From a virus, in IMG/VR virus record IMGVR_UViG_3300027805_000051, positions 1-33,483 of that record: a DNA stretch of 33,483 nucleotides; one strand, 5' to 3'. Shown in pieces: positions 10,901-18,092 of the stretch. A program made the position numbers and the translations under genes. The number at the start of each line of letters is the position of its first letter. Within the stretch, counting starts at the first letter, position 1. The notes below the pieces were generated by a model. The model saw only the letters and a program-made list of their open reading frames with translations. It had not been told where the DNA came from and did no database searches.

Positions 10901-11090
10901 AAACATCGGGTTGCAGAATATCAAGCAATCGCGGGAGTACATCAACTTCCTAGAAAGTGCGGACGGAGCTAAAAAATTCCCCGACAGTGCCGACCGCCTG
11001 AAGCGCAAGCAGCAAGTCGAGAAGTACGAAAACGACAACTTAAAGTGGGTTAGAAAAGCCAAGGCAGACATCTTCATTCACTCGAAGTAG
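4923..11090 (+). CDS. giant polyvalent internal virion protein with zincin-like and ADP-ribosyltransferase-like domains
   Basis: The product has 2055 residues. In order: an N-terminal module with PDGT..IPDDMP; a glycine-zipper stretch (about 132-169) that could insert in membranes; charged coiled-coil and Pro-rich linkers (to about 800); a zincin-like HEAIH motif at 862-866; an ART-PolyVal-like domain from about 1007, with FLRWFGSSKVV, YHGT at 1027-1030 and GMYFT downstream; and a long helical C-terminal part (about 1240-1960) resembling LPD38-type domains, including REFINFRRRG. Large polyvalent proteins of this plan occur in podovirus-like phages and mobile elements and are thought to be ejected with the DNA. 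The protease and ADP-ribosylation activities are inferred from motifs. It is the last gene of the virion arm, and its stop directly abuts the stop of the opposing gene. Confidence 0.8.
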   Translation: MPYTVELPDGTLVSDIPDDMPQDEVRRRILATFPQFAPKQSTFLGELKRGAKQLMSSTQTAAGAITDPEAAARAGVERAQKIGEEAGEGVSFAPVKEAYQREGVLSALGEAASQVPRAVAGMLPAAGAAIAGGKLGAMAGTPIGGPLGAVIGGALGAGAGIYGSIAGANIERQAQEQMERGEQLKIDRPAAYGTAVGQSALEAVGTGAVLGKRLVKGVLGIADDAALATEKARQQLIKEASRSALGATARGAVRGATEIPVEVAQSVLERAQAGLDVLSPEAYAEYGESAYQATIGGAGLGALTGVPERASARAELAKIEVPKERQEAQRRLLAAREGPKGYEGDQALLLPKARKDEFPAVELPTDLAAIEQEFTQLQQAEQTPETQARMAALARQYETVAAKQPEAPISIPPEQLGLGLEQARTYGDMELEKQRLLQEKQTPEVKARVKEITAQQTQMNITDIEQGRKATAQQESEAKRAAESAFAQPEVRETPEGQQLLFSQFEAPQARVEPAPSTELPTREQPPLAPSTLEKYGQRRLGLRPAKEGVTTSIAAPEVPEAPLPPVTEPVPEPKLAPKVPAMFQPVMEKLTTAGVRPETRAWAENAKNRPFLRKLMDMDPEAAPQARKALKLQEGSPKAEVFDALFPQPGVPAFEPAVRADQPSVGVPSKPRVVEAPQPPSAGVTEPVGPGVVPAERAAPAAAKPEGGAKPALKPAEPKPKKTSLKEAEAAWEDNNVEGAGTRMAFKDLSSDRKQIWKDSVEDGTATIDLYEKTAKRQVEENKSEARKAARPDEEALSLRGEERAKQLSDFEQTLRAALNKFGLKDIGLKLINGMTAEGSYAQQLIQIAADSANPIRTLRHEAIHALRELGFFTPQQWQSLSKMAKDKWIDQYLKQRNIDGKPLKAGEESRYDAYMREYAGNMEKITEEAVADAFADFDATKPPAGMVAKVVAKLRNMFQSIKSALTKVESPEKIFGKVEKGELKAGAPAKQGEAKSLRDRATANFLRWFGSSKVVDEKGEPLVVYHGTGADFSVFERSYGGAMGAGMYFTANPKEASVYAEGASGISLTVNENGEFVEGPEGFGNVMPVYLSIKYPYVVRSNKIPRMEDLQAQGYDGVVLAGHWVAFSPNQIKSAIGNNGEYSLTDADIRKSLRAPSPTEGIAETSELMKDQPSELKKNLRDMVRIVSEKDDVSFVTRVRTEVADSLASVVNRVNILFDGAVRDELTGLTNPELKLRQAQATEPLTAAFYATGGLKNDTATGQWVVSDKAGPGGSVKDIFEALKKWGDSKGMSFEQADAEASKMIEARRLKELIQANKDAGETIFPIHKLSNKDSRSPEEQVDVALRGLAANPEVQVIADMMDKQRFYMIDHMLEVGRITKEEAAAYKEAIGYVPFDRIDDFFAKFVPKRNTGKGIAQLGSLPQFVGSTQREVGNVINNHAKLMAWMVKQTIKHDATFTTLNLLADIGQARRLGKNKYAASNAGNVVETFRNGHKEYFEMRSHWDAVAFRDAPEVKMTILKVFGAVSNILRKIVTVMPPFVAKQVTDDIQRAFIYAGVEQPAKLVIPAVTNFLKIAGHELVFGKAHPFTTEFAKKGLVGDIDYNASNPAETILFNMGYSQRGWLSSLHNRLESVTRASDLAIRKAIYERTLAETKSTEMAEGDVGLATMRAREFINFRRRGASKTVGMALATVPFFNAYIQSNDLLLRSMAGRGASGTERAVAKRLFWTQAAKVTAFATIYALASSDDDEYKEQTLDDRFNNWIVGGKTLPVPGDMAALFKVPVEVLMQYMARQGTAEEQQTKEAVKQTLGYAFEQFVGRAFPVPQAIRPVAEALTNYSLVTGRPLVGTYQKGLPSVLQTTTTTSELAKAIANFAYKNIRDPITGTPLELSPIVIDNTVRGYLGGVVPLMNMLVDQLINPNKTDRPLSRYWLLSQYLTPEVPTGPKEEFYDLSNKVMPVKRALDRLMKTDQAAAYAYYQENKDKLKMAELVNIGLQNIKQSREYINFLESADGAKKFPDSADRLKRKQQVEKYENDNLKWVRKAKADIFIHSK

Positions 11091-11336
11091 TTACTCCAGC
11101 CGCCAGATACGGACGCCGTAGCGTCCGTATTCCACGCGGTTTGCTACCGCAAGGGTTATGTCGAAGTAGAGTTCTGCCGACCTTAGTTCTGCGGCCACCT
11201 GCCTGTCAGTGGCTGTGGTTGGCAGGAAGAACGAACAGCCCTTGCGGACTTCTTCCCACGGAATGAAGTACTGCGCGCCGAGAATCTCTACTACCCGGAT
11301 GTCATCCGGAATGGTCTGACGGCGATTCAAGAACAT
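11091..11336 (-). CDS. small conserved phage protein of unknown function
   Basis: The 81-residue product carries FIPWEEVRKGCSFFLP in its middle and ends in GVRIWRLE. This resembles a family of short phage proteins encoded next to replication genes, with a conserved entry strand and a C-terminal G-x-R-[IV]-W-R. No catalytic motif is visible. It overlaps the 3' end of the primase-helicase gene by 35 bases, so it is probably translated from the same message as the last gene of the right arm. Its final codons contain the junction hairpin at 11107-11130, so coding and structural constraints coincide there. Confidence 0.6.
   Translation of the reverse strand: MFLNRRQTIPDDIRVVEILGAQYFIPWEEVRKGCSFFLPTTATDRQVAAELRSAELYFDITLAVANRVEYGRYGVRIWRLE
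11107..11130. terminator. perfect 10-bp hairpin at the convergent gene junction
   Basis: The arms ATACGGACGC and GCGTCCGTAT are exact reverse complements around a CGTA loop. The hairpin starts 17 bases after the stop of the virion operon and lies inside the last codons of the opposing small gene. Neither strand has a U-tract after it, so intrinsic termination is uncertain. The position suggests a bidirectional transcription stop or mRNA 3'-end stabiliser between colliding operons (inference). Confidence 0.45.
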
Positions 11337-14184
11337 TGGCTACCCCTACGGCATCGCTGTCGAAGCAGAAACTGCGAATGGCTGGCATGCTCATGCTGCC
11401 GATAGACCCCGCAGCAATACGCTTGAGCGCGGATTTACCGTTGTTTTTTATCATGCCGAGATTGACCAGCGTACGGAGGGTCTGTTTCACGTCGACTTGA
11501 TGCTTGATAAGGTATTCCCGGAACTCGGTAGCAGGAATCCACAGCTCTTTGTTGTCGGGCTCATACCGTAGACGCAGCGCATTGCGCGGCGCTTCAATCG
11601 GGGCTGCGGGCAAGCCGTTCTTCGGGGCTTCGATCACCAGTGCATTGCTCAGGTTCTCGTTGATGTACCGCCCGAGAATTTCCGAAGCCAGGGTGTTGCC
11701 GGTACTGGCAGCTGCCTTGTGCGCGACCCGGATGCTGGCTAGCTCCTTGAGCATGTACTTGTAGACGCGCCCGATAGAGATGTCGATCAGCCCGAGCTTC
11801 CGCGCAAAGTACGCGCCGGTAAAGGCCGCGGCCAGCGTGCCAGAGTGGAACCGGTCAGTCTTGTCCAGACCAAGCTCGGCATCGATCTTGCGCTGCATCT
11901 GGTGCAGGGTGTCGATCACCAGCTGTTTGTTCTCCAGCACGTACTTCATGAAGATCGGCCCGGCCACACCATAGTTGCATGCCAGCTTGCGGAAAATCTC
12001 ATCCGCGTCGGCCTTGGAGATGTGTGACGTACCCGCCACGTAGATGTCCATAAGGCGAGCTTGCTCCCCGCCCGACGTAGCCTTGATGCTGCTGATGATG
12101 TCGGAGAACACCGAGTTGCTCGAGGTGACGACTATGCAGCTCCACGTGGTGTTGTTGTTCCGAAGCTTGTTGGCCTGTGCGTCCATCCGGTGCCGGGCTC
12201 GCCCACGAGTGACGGAGTACACGAAGTCGGACAAATCCTCGGCCTTGGTGTTGGTCATTTCGTCGAACGACGGGCTGATGTTATTCAGCATGCCGATGTG
12301 CTGGAACTTGGCCAGATAGGTATCGTCTGACGAGCCGAGCAGCTTCGCGGGATTACCGAAGATCGAGTCTTTGACCATCATGGCCGTGGTCTTGCCTGTG
12401 CCGGACTCATTTGAGACCAGATTGACTACGGCACCTTTCACGTCGAACCCGCCCAGCAACGCCATGAGTGGCGAGCCAAACCCGCAGAACAACGTGAACG
12501 CATGGGGCTCCAGCCCTTTTTGATTGTAGAAGTTAGCAACCGACTTCCATTCCTCAAGGCTGCCTGACGGCTGAAACGCCGGGGCCAGCTGCCGCGTGCT
12601 GCTAGCGGGTGGGGCGAGCTTGGGCCCAGCTATGGTGTACTCGATCTCACCAACAACAAACCCGGACTCGTCCGGTGTCCACCCCATCTGGCTGCGAGTT
12701 TTACAGGCAGATGCGTCTTTCTGTAATTTGCGGATTGCCGATGCGAAGTACGCCATGATGAGGTCCCATTGTTTGCTGTAGGCAACTACCCCGTGTTTGA
12801 TAAGTGTAGATTGCAGCTTTTCCTTGTTGAGTAGCGACGTTGCCGGGGCGTAGAAGATACGCACGCCGTCCCGAGGCAGGTGCAGGCATACGCCCAGCAG
12901 CTCACCCTCGCCGTCGCCGTGGTCGTCAGAGTCGTAGAACCGGTTGGTGATGTAGAGGTCCTGCGGGTAAACCTCAATAACCTCTTCCTCGCCGTCGGCG
13001 TTGGACTTCTTGAAATACACCCCGCCCGATGCGCCCCGGTAGTAGGGGAACGGATACGCCGGTATATCGACAATCACTTCCTGCGATATGCCCTCACCAG
13101 CACCGATGGTGTGCGCTACCTTGTAGACCTCGGCTCCGTCCTCAATGACTACTGGGGATGCAGGCACCGTACGTCCCAGCATGATGGGGCTGGTGATCTT
13201 GTGAGCGCAGCCGTGGCACGAGAGCGGGTAGTTGTCCCGAAACCACTGGCAGGTGTACGGCTTGCCTGCGACCTTCTGCGCTTTGGTGAGCGTAGCCTCC
13301 GCCGAATACTCGGTGTGCTGGTCAGACATGGTGTGCACCGCCGTGGCTGCGTCCACACAGGTGCCGGCAATAGACAGCATGGCCCGCCACACGGGCTCAG
13401 GCGTATCGGCTTGGCTCTCGTAGGCCGCCTTCACCTGCGCACAGCCTGTACCACGCAAGCTACGGTCGAGGATGATCGAGAACTCGCAGTCGGGCAGGTC
13501 TCCGCTGCTCCGCGCCAAGGAGCTTGTCAGATCATCCGTACCAAACACACTGGCAGCTGAGAGGTCCACCGCCGGTGCCGGCAGCATGGCGCACAGGTCC
13601 GCGAACGGCGTGGGCTTGCCGAGGTGTACCACCAGCGCCTGCGGGCGATCTGGGGAGTTGTAGTTCGTCGTGCCGGGCATGCGCATGATGCGCGCGATGT
13701 CGCCCGTCACCTGCGGGTCGATCTTGAGCCCGTGACTGAAGCAAAACGTCTTGAGCGCACGCGCGTACGGAAGCCACTGCGCTGCCGGAACAGCCTCAGT
13801 GAGTGCCCAGTATGCCTGCACCCCGCGCCCTGAGAACACGACGGTGGGTTTGGGCAGGCCAGTGCGTACAACAAAATCTTTGAGCGCCTTGCTGGCATCA
13901 GTCGGCGTGGCGTAGGGTTGCCCGTTGTGACTGTCCAGCTCGATAAACAAGCTCTTGAGCTCTACGGCATTTGCCGCAGTGCGACCCTCTACGGGGTCTG
14001 CGTACGTAGCCAACGCTACGTATACGTTCCAATCCTCCTGATTAAATTCCTGAGTTGCCTGAATTAGTTCTTCTTTTGTTTTGCAGTACCGGTGCTGGAC
14101 AGCTTTTTTATTGGAGCGGTTGATTCTCGCCACACAATACGTACCAGCAGACGGCAATACGGCGTCTAGGAAGGCAATGCTCAC
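11302..14184 (-). CDS. primase-helicase: AEP/RepB-type primase fused to a DUF927-like ATPase
   Basis: The product has 960 residues. The N-terminal part carries archaeo-eukaryotic primase signatures: IELD at 81-84 (metal site), SGRGVQAYW at about 118-126, and GDIARIMRMPGTTN at about 161-174. Cysteines near 312-326, including CHGC, could bind zinc. The C-terminal half matches the DUF927 helicase-like family: YPFPYYRG near 377, Walker A SNESGTGKTT at 591-600, and an acidic Walker B-like segment near 637-642. The likely role is primer synthesis coupled to strand opening at the fork. The start is GTG with GAGG five bases upstream. It is the largest gene of the right arm and overlaps the following small gene. 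Confidence 0.85.
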   Translation of the reverse strand: MSIAFLDAVLPSAGTYCVARINRSNKKAVQHRYCKTKEELIQATQEFNQEDWNVYVALATYADPVEGRTAANAVELKSLFIELDSHNGQPYATPTDASKALKDFVVRTGLPKPTVVFSGRGVQAYWALTEAVPAAQWLPYARALKTFCFSHGLKIDPQVTGDIARIMRMPGTTNYNSPDRPQALVVHLGKPTPFADLCAMLPAPAVDLSAASVFGTDDLTSSLARSSGDLPDCEFSIILDRSLRGTGCAQVKAAYESQADTPEPVWRAMLSIAGTCVDAATAVHTMSDQHTEYSAEATLTKAQKVAGKPYTCQWFRDNYPLSCHGCAHKITSPIMLGRTVPASPVVIEDGAEVYKVAHTIGAGEGISQEVIVDIPAYPFPYYRGASGGVYFKKSNADGEEEVIEVYPQDLYITNRFYDSDDHGDGEGELLGVCLHLPRDGVRIFYAPATSLLNKEKLQSTLIKHGVVAYSKQWDLIMAYFASAIRKLQKDASACKTRSQMGWTPDESGFVVGEIEYTIAGPKLAPPASSTRQLAPAFQPSGSLEEWKSVANFYNQKGLEPHAFTLFCGFGSPLMALLGGFDVKGAVVNLVSNESGTGKTTAMMVKDSIFGNPAKLLGSSDDTYLAKFQHIGMLNNISPSFDEMTNTKAEDLSDFVYSVTRGRARHRMDAQANKLRNNNTTWSCIVVTSSNSVFSDIISSIKATSGGEQARLMDIYVAGTSHISKADADEIFRKLACNYGVAGPIFMKYVLENKQLVIDTLHQMQRKIDAELGLDKTDRFHSGTLAAAFTGAYFARKLGLIDISIGRVYKYMLKELASIRVAHKAAASTGNTLASEILGRYINENLSNALVIEAPKNGLPAAPIEAPRNALRLRYEPDNKELWIPATEFREYLIKHQVDVKQTLRTLVNLGMIKNNGKSALKRIAAGSIGSMSMPAIRSFCFDSDAVGVANVLESPSDHSG

Positions 14185-14226
14185 GTAGCCTCACACGGGA
14201 TCAGGTTAGCGGGGGGAAGGTGAGGC

Positions 14227-14269
14227 GGCGGCCCCGTGGTCCGCCTTGTCGCTGCGGGATCAGCGCAGC
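14227..14269 (-). other. two small hairpins between the HTH gene and the primase-helicase gene
   Basis: The 101-base gap 14185-14285 holds two inverted repeats: GCTGCG at 14251-14256 with CGCAGC at 14264-14269, and GGCGG at 14227-14231 with CCGCC at 14241-14245. Neither is followed by a U-tract. They may structure the leader of the primase-helicase message or attenuate read-through. No gene was seen in the gap. Confidence 0.3.
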
Positions 14270-14285
14270 CTAGCCTCGATACTGA

Positions 14286-14528
14286 TTATGCCGTCTCAAG
14301 CTCAGAAAGTAGATTAACAATCTTCTCCAAGTGATTGGAGCGCGGCCTGACTCTACCGCAGAACCATCGATAAACAATAGTCCGACTGACTCCTAGCTTG
14401 CGCGACACCTCCCAGACCGGAAGATTCCGATCAATGCACACTTTGGCTAGGCGGACCGCCGGCAGCGCGGGGTCAGCCGCGGCTACTTGCTGGACAAGTA
14501 AGGCGCTGTACCCCCGTGCATCATTCAT
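14286..14528 (-). CDS. small helix-turn-helix DNA-binding protein
   Basis: The 80-residue product has an N-terminal GYSALLVQQVAAADP segment. It then has a clear helix-turn-helix from about residue 33 to 60, VWEVSRKLGVSRTIVYRWF, followed by a basic CGRVRPR stretch. Small HTH proteins of this kind occur in phage replication modules, and regulation or origin binding are both possible. Its ATG overlaps the stop of the SSB-like gene upstream by 8 bases, which implies translational coupling. The target site is unknown. The GTCTAACNGTTAGAC palindrome described here is one candidate (speculative). Confidence 0.75.
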   Translation of the reverse strand: MNDARGYSALLVQQVAAADPALPAVRLAKVCIDRNLPVWEVSRKLGVSRTIVYRWFCGRVRPRSNHLEKIVNLLSELETA

Positions 14529-15462
14529 CGTCGTCAGTGCTCCAGTCGCTCAGGATTGAGGCCACGTTCGGCTTTTGATCCGGCGTCTCAACAGTTGCTA
14601 CTTTCTTGGTGCGCTTCACGGGTTCTGCTACTTCCTCTACGAAAGTTGCTACTTCCTCGGGTTCGGCAACAGTTTTTGCTACTTTTGCGGTTTCTACGGC
14701 AGCCGGGCTTTGCGCGAACGCTTCGGGTAGTGCCTGTGGCTTATCGGCCTTGACGGTCATCTTGAACTCGATAGCGCGGCGGGCGTCTTCAGTCGCACCC
14801 TGGGTCTTGGACAGCTCCCATTCGTCGCGGGTCAGCGGACGGATAGCCTTGAAGCGCAGGACCGGCACCGCCTCGGCAGTATCGAATCGGGCCTCAGTCA
14901 CCACGCCGCTGATCGGCACACCATGTCCAGCCAAGAAGTTGGCATAAGCTTGCAGGCTCATCTTGCCATCAACCGGCTTGCCAAAGATAGACTTGGCAGG
15001 AAGCTGAAGACGGTATACACCGCCACCGATCTCGTTTTCCAACACCACGGCCAGACGGCGGTTGAAGCGGCACGCACGGGACTTGCCCTCGCCGGAGCCT
15101 TCGATGTTCTGGGCGCAGCCGGCGCAGTTGGCGAACTGACGCTGTTCAACGGGGACTTCTTCGTTCGGCTTCACGCCGTCGGCAGACCAGCACGTAGGGG
15201 CAGCGTCTTTGCCTTCTTCATACTTGCCAGCGAAATACTGGCGGGCGTTGGCCTTGGCAGCGGCCACAATCACAACGTTCATGGCGCGCTCTTCATTGCG
15301 GGCAATCTCTTCGCCGCCGGACACCATACGCCACACACCGCCCTTGATGGAGATCGACTTGGAGCTGCTTTGCCCAGCGAGTGATTTGGTGATGTCATCT
15401 TCAGGATCGCGCAGGTAATCAGGCAGGGATGCGCCGGAATTGAATAGGGTCAGGTTGCTCAT
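14521..15462 (-). CDS. putative phage ssDNA-binding protein with zinc site and acidic tail
   Basis: The 313-residue product has a conserved core of about 230 residues, with four cysteines that could bind zinc (C91, C113, C116, C131). A Lys/Glu/Thr/Val-rich linker follows, and it ends in an acidic tail, SDWSTDDDE. Acidic C-termini are typical of single-stranded DNA-binding proteins that recruit replication partners, and the gene sits between a helicase and a primase-helicase. That makes an SSB or recombination-mediator role likely, but the core is not a textbook OB-fold that can be confirmed by eye. The start is ATG with an AAGGAA ribosome site. The 3' end overlaps the HTH gene. Confidence 0.65.
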   Translation of the reverse strand: MSNLTLFNSGASLPDYLRDPEDDITKSLAGQSSSKSISIKGGVWRMVSGGEEIARNEERAMNVVIVAAAKANARQYFAGKYEEGKDAAPTCWSADGVKPNEEVPVEQRQFANCAGCAQNIEGSGEGKSRACRFNRRLAVVLENEIGGGVYRLQLPAKSIFGKPVDGKMSLQAYANFLAGHGVPISGVVTEARFDTAEAVPVLRFKAIRPLTRDEWELSKTQGATEDARRAIEFKMTVKADKPQALPEAFAQSPAAVETAKVAKTVAEPEEVATFVEEVAEPVKRTKKVATVETPDQKPNVASILSDWSTDDDE

Positions 15463-15492
15463 GGTTATTCCTTTTGGTTGATGATACGGGTG

Positions 15493-15879
15493 CTACTTTG
15501 ATCTACGTACGGTGATGCTGTACTTGGAGTCTACGTTCAGCCCAACGGGTAGCTTGTCAGGATTCTGAGCGAGAAATTCTTTGAAGTTGGTTTGGTGAAT
15601 GCGTCGTTCTAGTAGCTGCGGCAGATCGTTTTCTTTTATGAAGCCGTACATGCTATCCCAGTCGTTCGTCCAGTAGCGCGTTTTGATGACCTTGGAGAAA
15701 GACCCGTACGCGGTCTTGCCTCCATCCTGGCCGGTAGCTTTGCATATTTCTAATAGCTCTTGCTCCACAGCATCCATCTGCATATTCAGCTTCGTAAGTT
15801 CAGTTTCGTGGTCTCTTACAAGTCGGTCTTTGGCGTCACGGATTTTGATATAAACATCAACGAGTTTCGCGGCATCCAT
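15493..15879 (-). CDS. conserved phage protein with N-terminal coiled coil
   Basis: The 128-residue product starts with a charged helical segment (about 1-48), likely a coiled coil. A compact domain follows, containing YGSFSKVIKTRYWTNDWDSM and then LLERRIHQTNFKEFL. It ends with P(V)GLNVDSKYSITVRR. The family is widespread in tailed phages, next to SSB and helicase genes, without an assigned role. The organisation loosely recalls Gam/Gp157-type accessory proteins. The ribosome site is GGAGAAAG. The start overlaps the previous gene by 23 bases, which suggests coupling within the replication operon. Confidence 0.65.
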   Translation of the reverse strand: MDAAKLVDVYIKIRDAKDRLVRDHETELTKLNMQMDAVEQELLEICKATGQDGGKTAYGSFSKVIKTRYWTNDWDSMYGFIKENDLPQLLERRIHQTNFKEFLAQNPDKLPVGLNVDSKYSITVRRSK

Positions 15880-16141
15880 TTGCTTTCTCCTTCAACATGG
15901 CATCGGCAATAGCGTAAGCACAGCGTGCGACTACATGGGCATAAGCACGTACGTATTCTTCTCTTGGGTCAGTGATCAGTGCAGACATGGCTTGCATGGC
16001 AAATTTATCTCTTAGGGTAGCTTCGGTTCCGACTTCATCTATGGCATGGCCCCAACGTGCTGCGGCTACATCGTCATTCATGAGTAATTCCTTTATGGCT
16101 TCTTGGTCATTGGCTTTGTATACGACGGTGAAGTATGGCAT
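15857..16141 (-). CDS. small conserved phage protein
   Basis: The 94-residue product starts MPYFTVVYKAND. Its C-terminal half, with AMSALITDPREEYVRAYAHV and AYAIADAMLKEK, recalls small phage proteins that share an 'ALLA..p..........A..IADAML' pattern, all of unknown function. I chose the ATG at 16141 because AAGGACTCTC precedes it with good spacing. The open frame continues upstream to 16282, but that part lies inside the helicase gene and has an unnatural composition. The gene begins 17 bases after the helicase stop and overlaps the next gene by 23 bases. Confidence 0.65.
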   Translation of the reverse strand: MPYFTVVYKANDQEAIKELLMNDDVAAARWGHAIDEVGTEATLRDKFAMQAMSALITDPREEYVRAYAHVVARCAYAIADAMLKEKANGCRETR

Positions 16142-16158
16142 GAGAGTCCTTAACTTAG

Positions 16159-17703
16159 TCAACTTATTTCTTGTTTGTACAGCTCTACTAGAGACTGATG
16201 AAGCTCGATCTTGTTCTGGAGCATGGCGTACATACGCCGCTCCACTGGACTGCCTTGCAGATGCGTGACGGTCACGTTGCAAGTCTGACCTTGCCGGTGC
16301 GCGCGAGCGTTAGCTTGCAGGTACATCTCGGTCGAGGACACTGGCCCCCACCACACCACCTGATCGGCGCGCGTGAGCGTGATGCCGTGAGCGGTAGCTT
16401 GAGGAATCATCAGTAGTACTCTTGGGTTATCCTGGGTCTGGAACCGCTTGATAATCTCGGCTCGGGCCCCTGCGGATACGCCGCCGTGGATAACGTCTAC
16501 AGCGTACTCGGCAAGCTCGTCACGCAGCATGTCGATGATGTGCCGGAACGGCACGAACACCAGAACCTTGCGGTCGGTTTGCTCGATGATGCTGACTAGC
16601 TCTGCCAGTCGGTTCTTGATATCGAACTGGATGACTTCGCGGTTGTCACTATACGCACACCCGCACGATATTTGCAGTAGCTTGTTGAGCATGCCAGCGG
16701 CATTTGCTGCGGTGATCTCTTCGCCCGCAGCGCGGGTAATCATCTCTTGCTTGATGGCGTTGTAGTACTTCTGCTGCTGCGGTGTAAGGGGCACCTCCCG
16801 GGTCGCATAGAGCAGATCGGGCAGGTCCAGACACTCTTCTTTCGTGAACCGAATAGCCGGCTGTAGCGCGTCATGCACAATAGTCTTGGCATCGTTGCGG
16901 GGCACCCATTTGTATTGCGTGAGTTTTACCATAACCTTGTCACGCCACGCGCCGAAGAACCGCGGCACGTTGTCAGGATTGACCAGCTTGGCCAGCCCGT
17001 ACGCGTCCAGCGGTGACTGCGATGCCGGCGTGCCCGTCATCATCCATAGCCGGGTGTCTGCCTTGACGAGCGAGGCCATAGCCTTCCAGCGGTCGGTCGA
17101 TACGCTTTTTACTGCATTGGCTTCGTCTACGATGATAAGATCAAATCCTCCTGCCGCGAGTGCCGGAGTGACCACCTTTACGCCGTCGAAATTGATAATG
17201 ACAACTTCATAGCCGGCGGATATGACGGCCTCGCGCTTTTTTCGATCTCCTGTAGCAATCCCCACCGTACGGTGCATCACCGTCTTGAACAAGTCTGACC
17301 GCCACGCAGTGTCCATGATCGACACCGGGCAGATCACCAGCACCCGCTTAACCTTGCCCTGCTGCATCAGGTAGTCGGCGGCCCACGCTGCGGCACTGGT
17401 CTTGCCTGTGCCGGGCTCGTTGAAACAGAAGCACCGTGGGTGCGTGGCCAGGAACGCCGCGGTAGTGCGCTGATGCTCGAACGGTGTGTACACGCCCGGC
17501 CAGTCGTACGTACCCAGTATGGGATGTGGTGGCGCTTTGATCTTGAGGTTGCGCAGTATCTGCACCTCATCAGGCCCCCAGTTCACGAGTATCTTCGCCA
17601 GCTGGCCGTTGCGCTCAAGAATGTGCGACTTGGGTATCAGCGCCTTGATTTGGTCTGCTTTACGCGTGACAAAGAGCAGCGCGCGGTTGTCCACGATCTG
17701 CAT
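16159..17703 (-). CDS. SNF2-type DNA helicase/ATPase
   Basis: The 514-residue product carries superfamily 2 motifs in order: a Q-like motif FEHQ near 75-78, Walker A NEPGTGKT at 95-102, a DEAN box at 193-196 (Asn replaces the usual His), motif III TGTPA at 223-227, a second RecA domain with VLVFVPFRHI, and motif VI ANARAHRQGQ near 470. The RxHRxGQ form is typical of SNF2/RapA-like proteins, and phage homologues are short and lack accessory domains. It probably translocates on duplex DNA during replication or recombination. The ribosome site is AAGGAAG. Its neighbours are an HNH gene upstream and small replication genes downstream. Confidence 0.9.
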   Translation of the reverse strand: MQIVDNRALLFVTRKADQIKALIPKSHILERNGQLAKILVNWGPDEVQILRNLKIKAPPHPILGTYDWPGVYTPFEHQRTTAAFLATHPRCFCFNEPGTGKTSAAAWAADYLMQQGKVKRVLVICPVSIMDTAWRSDLFKTVMHRTVGIATGDRKKREAVISAGYEVVIINFDGVKVVTPALAAGGFDLIIVDEANAVKSVSTDRWKAMASLVKADTRLWMMTGTPASQSPLDAYGLAKLVNPDNVPRFFGAWRDKVMVKLTQYKWVPRNDAKTIVHDALQPAIRFTKEECLDLPDLLYATREVPLTPQQQKYYNAIKQEMITRAAGEEITAANAAGMLNKLLQISCGCAYSDNREVIQFDIKNRLAELVSIIEQTDRKVLVFVPFRHIIDMLRDELAEYAVDVIHGGVSAGARAEIIKRFQTQDNPRVLLMIPQATAHGITLTRADQVVWWGPVSSTEMYLQANARAHRQGQTCNVTVTHLQGSPVERRMYAMLQNKIELHQSLVELYKQEIS

Positions 17704-17728
17704 TCGACTTCCTTAATTGGTAGCTACG

Positions 17729-17986
17729 TTATTTAATTTTGTTCGTACTGGTACGCGCAAAGCTTCTGTTTTTTGACTTGGGCACAGCCCGTAGATTGCT
17801 CAGCTTGCTAGTTCCACCCTTGCTCAAGGGCTTCACGTGGTCTACATCAGTGCCCGACGCCAGCGGGCCATTGGCTTTCTCGTAATCACGACGCGCCTTG
17901 TTGCGCTCAGCACGCTTTTTGATCTGCTCGGGAGTGCCCTGATACAGCTCGTATTCGCGCTTGTAGTTACGTGATTTTGCAGGCAT
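17729..17986 (-). CDS. small HNH-family protein
   Basis: The 85-residue, very basic product has an HNH core reading DVDHVKPLSKGG (D49, H50), then NLRAVPKSKNRSF (N64, N73). It starts MPAKSRNYKREYELYQGTPE. This family of short HNH proteins is common in phages, sometimes as a packaging-associated nuclease and sometimes as a free-standing homing-type nuclease; which applies here is not clear. No zinc-binding cysteines are present. It lies between the helicase and a 290-base non-coding stretch with a perfect palindrome 19 bases from its start codon. Confidence 0.75.
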   Translation of the reverse strand: MPAKSRNYKREYELYQGTPEQIKKRAERNKARRDYEKANGPLASGTDVDHVKPLSKGGTSKLSNLRAVPKSKNRSFARTSTNKIK

Positions 17987-18004
17987 TTTTGATTTCCGTA
18001 GAGT

Positions 18005-18026
18005 TAAGGTAAAAACTTTTACCTTA
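18005..18026. promoter_or_regulatory. perfect 22-bp palindrome upstream of the HNH gene
   Basis: TAAGGTAAAA and TTTTACCTTA are exact inverted copies separated by two bases. The site lies 19 bases upstream of the HNH start at 17986 and is more AT-rich than its surroundings. A repressor or activator operator is the simplest reading. An RNA hairpin without a U-tract is the alternative. Confidence 0.45.
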
Positions 18027-18092
18027 CGCCAACACGGCTGAGGACTGTCAGAACGCGCGTTCTAGCCCAAAAGCCACAATCCTCATGCGTCT

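Noticed and set aside
12880-13560. Open frame of 226 codons on the + strand
   Set aside because: It is a shadow of the primase-helicase gene, whose motifs are unambiguous on the - strand.
15857-16282. Long form of the small protein gene starting at 16282
   Set aside because: The extra 47 codons lie inside the helicase gene and lack a ribosome site; the ATG at 16141 has a good one.
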